Positions 59,531-64,000 of a DNA stretch of 64,000 nucleotides are shown here, in pieces. Below the pieces are notes generated by a model that was not told where the DNA came from, did no database searches, and saw only the letters and a list, made by a program, of their open reading frames with translations. The stretch is taken from NCBI GenBank assembly GCA_900769875.1, contig CAAGII010000189.1:36020-100019 (forward strand). The letters run 5' to 3'. Position numbers and translations under genes: made by a program. Within the stretch, counting starts at the first letter, position 1. The number at the start of each line of letters is the position of its first letter. The stretch is from Clostridia bacterium (GTDB lineage: Bacteria; Bacillota; Clostridia; Christensenellales; Aristaeellaceae).

Positions 59531-60979
59531 ATGGCCAAGGAGAAGAAACAGGAGTTTGTTCAGCACATCACGCCCCGCAGCGAGGATTTCAGCCAGTGGT
59601 ACACCGACGTGATCCTCCAGACCGGGCTGTGCGACTACGCGCCCGTGCGCGGTTGCATGATTATCCGCCCCTACGGCTACGCCATCTGGGAGCGCATCCA
59701 GCAGGAAATGGACGCCCGCTTTAAGGAAACCGGGCATGAGAATGTGTACTTCCCCATGCTCATTCCCGAAAGCCTGCTGCTCAAGGAGGCCGAGCATGTG
59801 GAGGGCTTCGCGCCCGAGGTGGCCTGGGTGACGCAGGGCGGCACCGAAAAGCTGCAGGAGCGCCTCGCCGTGCGCCCCACCTCCGAGACCATTTTCTGCA
59901 CCATGTACGCCAAGTGGGTGCAGACCTGGCGCGATCTGCCCCTGAAATACAACCAGTGGTGCTCCGTGATGCGCTGGGAAAAGGCGACCCGTCCCTTCCT
60001 GCGCACCAGCGAGTTCCTGTGGCAGGAGGGTCACACCATCCACGCCACGCCCGAGGAGGCGCAGGAGGAGACCATGACCATGCTCCGCGTCTATCAGGAG
60101 GTCGCTGAAAACGTGCTGGCGCTGCCCGTGTATGTGGGCCAGAAGAGCGAGAAGGAGAAGTTCGCCGGTGCCCGCGCCACCTACTCCATGGAGGCCATGA
60201 TGCAGGACGGCAAGGCGCTGCAGGCGGGCACCAGCCACAACTTCGGCACCAACTTCTCCGAGGCCTACGGCATCCAGTTCCAGAACAAGGAGGGCAAGCT
60301 GACCTACGCCGAGGAGACCAGCTGGGGCGTGAGCACCCGCCTCATCGGCGCGATCATCATGACCCACGGCGACGAGCGCGGTCTGCGCCTGCCGCCCCGC
60401 GTCGCGCCCATTCAGGCGGTCATCCTGCCCATCGCGGCGCACAAGCCGGGCGTGATGGAGGCCAGCGAGAAGCTGCGCGATGAATTGAAGGCCGCCGGTC
60501 TGCGCGTGAAGCTGGACGACCGCGACACCGTGTCCGCCGGCTTCAAGTTCAACGACTGGGAGCTCAAGGGTGTGCCCGTGCGCCTCGAGGTCGGCCCGCG
60601 CGATCTGGAAAACGGCGTGGTTACCGTGTTCCGCCGCGACCTGTGCGAGAAGCTCACGCTGCCGCTGGAGGGTCTGTGCGACGAGCTGAAGAAGCTGCTG
60701 GACGATATTCAGAACACCCTGTTTGAGCAGGCCAGGGCCTTCCGCGACGAGCGCACCACCGTCGTTCACAACATGGACGAGCTGGGCCGCGCCGTGGAGG
60801 GCGGCTTCGCCAAGGCCATGTGGTGCGGCGAGCGCGCCTGCGAGGACGAGATCAAGGAGAAATTCAACGCCTCCTCCCGCAACATGCCTTTCGATCAGGA
60901 GAAGCATGCGTTCGGAGATACCTGCGTGTGCTGCGGCAAGAAGGCCAGGAAGGTCATGTACTTCGCCAAGGCCTACTGA
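59531..60979 (+). CDS. proS: Prolyl-tRNA synthetase, archaeal/eukaryotic type
   Basis: A 482-residue class II synthetase. VYFPMLIPESLLLKEAEHVEG, the motif 2 region RWEKATRPFLRTSEFLWQEGHT, and motif 3 WGVSTRLIGAIIMTHGDERG are visible. There is no INS editing insert, and the C-terminus has the zinc-type end with CVCCGKKARKVMYFAKAY, both typical of the short type found in many Firmicutes. A separate YbaK-type deacylase gene at 13899 could supply editing. GAAGGAGG precedes the ATG. Confidence 0.97.
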   Translation: MAKEKKQEFVQHITPRSEDFSQWYTDVILQTGLCDYAPVRGCMIIRPYGYAIWERIQQEMDARFKETGHENVYFPMLIPESLLLKEAEHVEGFAPEVAWVTQGGTEKLQERLAVRPTSETIFCTMYAKWVQTWRDLPLKYNQWCSVMRWEKATRPFLRTSEFLWQEGHTIHATPEEAQEETMTMLRVYQEVAENVLALPVYVGQKSEKEKFAGARATYSMEAMMQDGKALQAGTSHNFGTNFSEAYGIQFQNKEGKLTYAEETSWGVSTRLIGAIIMTHGDERGLRLPPRVAPIQAVILPIAAHKPGVMEASEKLRDELKAAGLRVKLDDRDTVSAGFKFNDWELKGVPVRLEVGPRDLENGVVTVFRRDLCEKLTLPLEGLCDELKKLLDDIQNTLFEQARAFRDERTTVVHNMDELGRAVEGGFAKAMWCGERACEDEIKEKFNASSRNMPFDQEKHAFGDTCVCCGKKARKVMYFAKAY

Positions 60980-60991
60980 TACAAGACAGGC

Positions 60992-61041
60992 AAAGGCGCG
61001 TCCTGGGCGGATCAATCATCGGATCCGCCGGACGCGCCTTT
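60992..61041. terminator. Bidirectional terminator
   Basis: AAAGGCGCGTCC and GGACGCGCCTTT plus an inner GGCGGATC/GATCCGCC stem. It ends proS and the convergent radical SAM gene. Confidence 0.9.
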
Positions 61042-61053
61042 GTATTGCCCGCT

Positions 61054-62709
61054 TCACCCCTGCATCGCGGGATAGACCGCCGTCTCGCCCCGCTGCGTCA
61101 CAGGATGCTTTTCCTCCCAGCAGGCTACCAGCAGCCTGCCGCCGGAGAGCAGCGCGCATCGAGGATGCCGCTCCTCCGGGTGCGCATCGCGCCAGCGCTT
61201 CACAGCGCGGCGGAGCGTCTCCGCGTCGCCTTGCAGCACAGGCGGCAGGCAGCCGGTGCGGTCGGTCGCGAGGCGGTCTGACACCATCGCGTCGCGCAGC
61301 GCTTCCTGCGCAACGCCCAGCGTGAGCAGCTCGCGGTACACCATTTCCGTCAGATGGTCAAGGCTCCAGCGCCCCTGTCTGGCCGCCATCGCCCGGCCAA
61401 GGTGCATGAACAGCTCAAACGGACGGATGTCCACGCTTTGAAGCGTCAGGCGTAGCGTATCCGCAAAGCGTCCGCTGTTGCCAATGCGCTCCAGCGCCTC
61501 CGCGCACGCCCGAAGTTTGCACACATCGCCATAGCTCAGCCACGGTGTGGACAGCACCTCATAGGGCGGATCGGGCGCGAAGCGCTGCCCCCAGTCCGTC
61601 ATGCGCAGGCGGCTGCCGTGGATCAGCTTGAGAAAGCCCAGCTGCAGCTGGTGCGGTTTGAGCCGGTACGCCCGGTCAAACGAGCGGCCAAAGGTCTCAA
61701 AATCCTCCCTGGGAAGCCCCGCGATCAGGTCGATGTGCAGATGCACGTTGCCCGGCGCAAGGATGCGGCGCAGATTGCTTTCCAGCCTCGCCATGTCGGT
61801 ATGGCGGCTGCACGCCTCCAGCGTCTCGCCATGAAAGGACTGCAGCCCCGCTTCCATTTGAAACAGCCCCGCCGGCGCGCGGGATAGGAGCGTCAGCTGC
61901 TCCTCATCAAACAGATCGGCCGCCACCTCAAGGTGATAGCACACCCTGCCGATCTCGCCCCTTTCCTTCGCGTCCATCAGCCCCCGGAGCAGGAAGGTCG
62001 TCCGCTCCCTTACGCAGTTGAAGGTGCGGTCAATCAGCTTCACCGTCTCCGCGCCGCTTCCGCCAAGGCGAACAAGCAGCCCGAGCGCCTCCTCTTGCGG
62101 CATGAGCTGCACCCGCTCCCGCTGCCCGCTCAGGCAGAACGCGCAGGAAAACGGGCAGCCCCGGCTCGTTTCCACATAGGCCATGCGGCCCTGCAGCTCT
62201 GTCTGCCAGCGCCCGTCGTACAGATCAGCCCGGGGAGGGGGCGCGATCGCGGGTTCCCTGACAAGCAGCCTCCCCTCCCGCACAAGGCACAGCCCGGGCA
62301 CATCGTCCAGCGGCGCGCCGTCGATCAGGCAGCCCAGCAGCATGGGCAGGCTCTCCTCGCCCGCGCCGCGCAGAAGATAGTCCAGCGGCATCTCGTCAAA
62401 GCAGCGCTCCACGCTCCATGTCGCCTCCGGCCCGCCGGCAATCACGATCGTCTCGGGGCGCACCGCCTTCACGCGGCGGATCAGCCTGCACGCGCATTCG
62501 CGGTTCCATATGTACATGCACACGCCAAGCACATCCGGCTCATCCGCCAGCACACGCTCCAGAATGGTATCCTGCGTTTCGTTGATGTTGATATCGCACA
62601 CCGTCACCTCGCAGCGCGGCTCCGCTTCCTCCACCGCGCGGCGCAGGCAGACAGGCGCGAGCGGCATGTGGATGTACTGGCTTGAAAGCCCCGTGAGTGT
62701 GAGCTTCAT
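61054..62709 (-). CDS. B12-binding-type radical SAM protein (DUF4080-like)
   Basis: A 551-residue protein. Residues about 1-130 form a cobalamin-binding-like Rossmann domain (CDININETQDTILERVLADE, IVIAGGPEATWS), without the usual DxHxxG histidine. The radical SAM core from about 170 has YVETSRGCPFSCAFCLSG (CxxxCxxC), LIDRTFNCVRER and HIDLIAGLPRED. The C-terminal DUF4080-like part runs from about 400. Substrate unknown. The ATG at 62709 has GGGAG upstream; the 45-residue extension overlaps the promoter. Confidence 0.88.
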   Translation of the reverse strand: MKLTLTGLSSQYIHMPLAPVCLRRAVEEAEPRCEVTVCDININETQDTILERVLADEPDVLGVCMYIWNRECACRLIRRVKAVRPETIVIAGGPEATWSVERCFDEMPLDYLLRGAGEESLPMLLGCLIDGAPLDDVPGLCLVREGRLLVREPAIAPPPRADLYDGRWQTELQGRMAYVETSRGCPFSCAFCLSGQRERVQLMPQEEALGLLVRLGGSGAETVKLIDRTFNCVRERTTFLLRGLMDAKERGEIGRVCYHLEVAADLFDEEQLTLLSRAPAGLFQMEAGLQSFHGETLEACSRHTDMARLESNLRRILAPGNVHLHIDLIAGLPREDFETFGRSFDRAYRLKPHQLQLGFLKLIHGSRLRMTDWGQRFAPDPPYEVLSTPWLSYGDVCKLRACAEALERIGNSGRFADTLRLTLQSVDIRPFELFMHLGRAMAARQGRWSLDHLTEMVYRELLTLGVAQEALRDAMVSDRLATDRTGCLPPVLQGDAETLRRAVKRWRDAHPEERHPRCALLSGGRLLVACWEEKHPVTQRGETAVYPAMQG

Positions 62710-62742
62710 CAGGCATCGCTCCCTGTATTTTCTTGCGCGTAT

Positions 62743-62772
62743 ATTGTAACACGAATGGAGAAGCATTTGCAA
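62743..62772 (-). promoter_or_regulatory. Promoter of the B12-type radical SAM gene
   Basis: On the minus strand, TTGCAA (62772-62767), 18 bases, then TACAAT (62748-62743). The -35 hexamer is shared with the divergent promoter. Confidence 0.65.
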
Positions 62773-62795
62773 TTCCCGCCTTTCTCCTGTATAAT
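62767..62795 (+). promoter_or_regulatory. Promoter of the membrane-protein/pseudouridine synthase operon
   Basis: TTGCAA (62767-62772), 17 bases, then TATAAT (62790-62795). Confidence 0.75.
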
Positions 62796-62827
62796 GGTGC
62801 TGCTCATGAAAGGATCGGTGATGGCTG

Positions 62828-63685
62828 ATGATTCTCTCCGCCATGCGTCAGGCGCTGCGCGTGTACCGCGCCCAGCTGCCCGCCATGCTGCGCTTTGCGC
62901 TTTTGCAGACCGTGACGCGCCTGATGGCGCTCGCCCCGCTTTTGTTTCTGACCGAGCGCGCCACGCGCATGCTTGCGCTGCTGAGCCTGCCGCTCTATCT
63001 GCTCATCGCCCTGCCCATGCGGCAGAACGCGGCGCTGGCAATGCAGGAGGCGCTTGGCGGCGGCAGCATTTTCAGCATGCTGCTGGTCTCCACGCGTGAT
63101 TACGGGAAAAAGCTGTGGCGCGGCCTCCAAACCACGCTGCTGCTCATGCTCTGGGCGCTGCCCGCCATCTGCGCGACGGCGGCCGGCGTGTACCTCTACG
63201 CCGCCGAGGGCGTGCAGGGCAAAACGGACGCGGCCACGCTGCTGCTGGCGGTCGCGCAGCTTGGCGGAGGCGACCTGATGCAGGGTCTCAAGCTGCTCGC
63301 GCTCATCTATGCCGCGACCTATCTGCCGCTGCTGGCAGGTCTCGCGTTCCACTGCGGCGCGCGGCACGCGCATGCGCTGGGCGACGCACGGGCGCTGCGT
63401 GGGCGTCGCGCGCCCATGGTGGGCTGCTTTTTTGCAAGCCTTGTGACCTATCTGCCCTTCATCGCGGTGTGCATCGCCGCCCTCGCGTCCTATGTGCCGG
63501 GGGCGGTCGGGGTTGTGATGAAAACCTTCTCGCTGGACGGGGTGGCGTCGCCCGTTCCCTGCCTGTTGATGCTGGGCGCGTCCGTCGTGCTGCTTCTGCT
63601 GCCCGTGCTGCCGCTTCGCGGCATGATGCTGGCTGCCTGCGCGCGCAATGCGGCGCAAAGCGGTGCGGAGGCGCACGGGGTATGA
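62828..63685 (+). CDS. Polytopic membrane protein of unknown function
   Basis: A 285-residue protein with about six hydrophobic segments, including LLSLPLYLLIALPM, LLLMLWALPAICATAAGVYL, FFASLVTYLPFIAVCIAALA and LLMLGASVVLLLLPVLPL. Loops are arginine-rich. No family recognised; the fold resembles small integral-membrane proteins of the YesL/DUF975 sort only in outline. The ATG at 62828 has a weak ribosome site. Its stop overlaps the next gene (ATGA), so it is co-translated with the pseudouridine synthase. Confidence 0.7.
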   Translation: MILSAMRQALRVYRAQLPAMLRFALLQTVTRLMALAPLLFLTERATRMLALLSLPLYLLIALPMRQNAALAMQEALGGGSIFSMLLVSTRDYGKKLWRGLQTTLLLMLWALPAICATAAGVYLYAAEGVQGKTDAATLLLAVAQLGGGDLMQGLKLLALIYAATYLPLLAGLAFHCGARHAHALGDARALRGRRAPMVGCFFASLVTYLPFIAVCIAALASYVPGAVGVVMKTFSLDGVASPVPCLLMLGASVVLLLLPVLPLRGMMLAACARNAAQSGAEAHGV

Positions 63686-64000
63686 TGCGGCTGGATCGCT
63701 ACCTTGTCACGCTGGGCGTGGGCAGCCGCACGCAGGTGCAGAGGCTCATCCGCGGCGGCGGCGTGTGCGTGGACGGCGCGACCGTCCGCGACCCGGCGTT
63801 TGCCTGCCGGGAGGGCGCGGACATCCGCGCAGGAGGCCGTCAGCTGGATACAAGACTCATGCGCCATGTCATGCTTCACAAGCCCGCCGGGCTTCTGACC
63901 GCCGCGCGCGACCGCAAGCAGCAAACCGTCATGGACCTTCTGCCCGGGGAATACGCCGCCATCGGCTGCATGCCGGTGGGACGGCTGGACAAGGACACCA
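63682..64000 (+). CDS. RsuA/RluB-type pseudouridine synthase, 5' part
   Basis: About 106 residues are in the window; the gene continues past 64000. It opens with an S4 RNA-binding domain (RLDRYLVTLGVGSRTQVQRL, GGGVCVDGA) and a family linker, then VMLHKPAGLLTAARD and PVGRLDKDT, which carries the catalytic aspartate of RsuA-family enzymes acting on rRNA. Start codons at 63682 and 63685 are both possible; the first gives the ATGA overlap with the membrane-protein gene. Confidence 0.92.
   Translation, partial: MMRLDRYLVTLGVGSRTQVQRLIRGGGVCVDGATVRDPAFACREGADIRAGGRQLDTRLMRHVMLHKPAGLLTAARDRKQQTVMDLLPGEYAAIGCMPVGRLDKDT

Overview
The window reads as chromosome from a G+C-rich member of the Firmicutes (Bacillota), most likely a clostridial lineage such as Christensenellales; the rank is inferred. 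Supporting signs are T-box leaders before ileS and proS, a zinc-type uS14 (61 aa) and a zinc-lid adenylate kinase, TTG and GTG starts behind strong GGAGG sites, a DegV-family protein, an HD-GYP protein, and a CUT1 sugar ABC operon with no ATPase gene. I found no insertion sequence, integrase, phage gene, CRISPR array, rRNA or tRNA gene. It looks like ordinary core genome with short, tightly packed operons.

Layout. 1-129 is the tail of an unidentified gene. 191-4111 (mostly minus strand) holds a nitroreductase-like gene coupled to a sirtuin, a secreted SH3 protein and lysA. 4337-4920 is a tandem zinc-ribbon gene behind a roughly 270-nt, heavily structured leader, the best candidate for an uncharacterised RNA. 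5030-13415 is a long minus-strand series: T-box-ileS, a degenerate GH4-like protein, a nitroreductase, a class I methyltransferase, an RluA-type pseudouridine synthase and tgt. 13433-16335 carries a glycine-zipper membrane protein, ybaK, a PfkB kinase and a DegV protein. 16442-21176 carries a permuted GH3 glycosidase, a cupin-like/HD-GYP protein and a class C beta-lactamase-like hydrolase. 21377-25468 is the sugar ABC operon. 25598-28968 has HAD, DUF5655, GNAT, araD-type and secreted genes. 29026-40339 holds a radical SAM gene, an MBL-comEC-holA operon, pgsA, and an operon of an RNase PH/RdgB fusion, a phosphoesterase, nadE and a GH25 lysozyme. 40421-54327 holds a secreted protein and the full S10-spc ribosomal operon through secY, adk, map, a KOW protein, infA and rpmJ, where it stops at a terminator. 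54714-64000 holds a LacI regulator, a low-molecular-weight phosphatase, a secreted C39-like protein, yebC, T-box-proS, a B12-binding-type radical SAM protein, a membrane protein and the start of an RsuA-type pseudouridine synthase.

Regulation is unusually legible. About twenty promoters can be read by eye, nearly all with a 17-bp spacer, and about half have a -35 box beginning TTGC instead of TTGA. The two T-boxes show plausible Ile (AUC) and Pro (CCA) specifiers. The LacI gene and the sugar ABC operon share a palindromic site with core TTTCGTAAA, which suggests that this regulator controls that operon from about 30 kb away. Other oddities are a probable CTG start for the GH25 lysozyme, a MalG-type permease with a fused coiled-coil/membrane N-terminal region, a likely catalytically dead GH4 homologue, and two divergent promoters that share a single TTGCAA hexamer.
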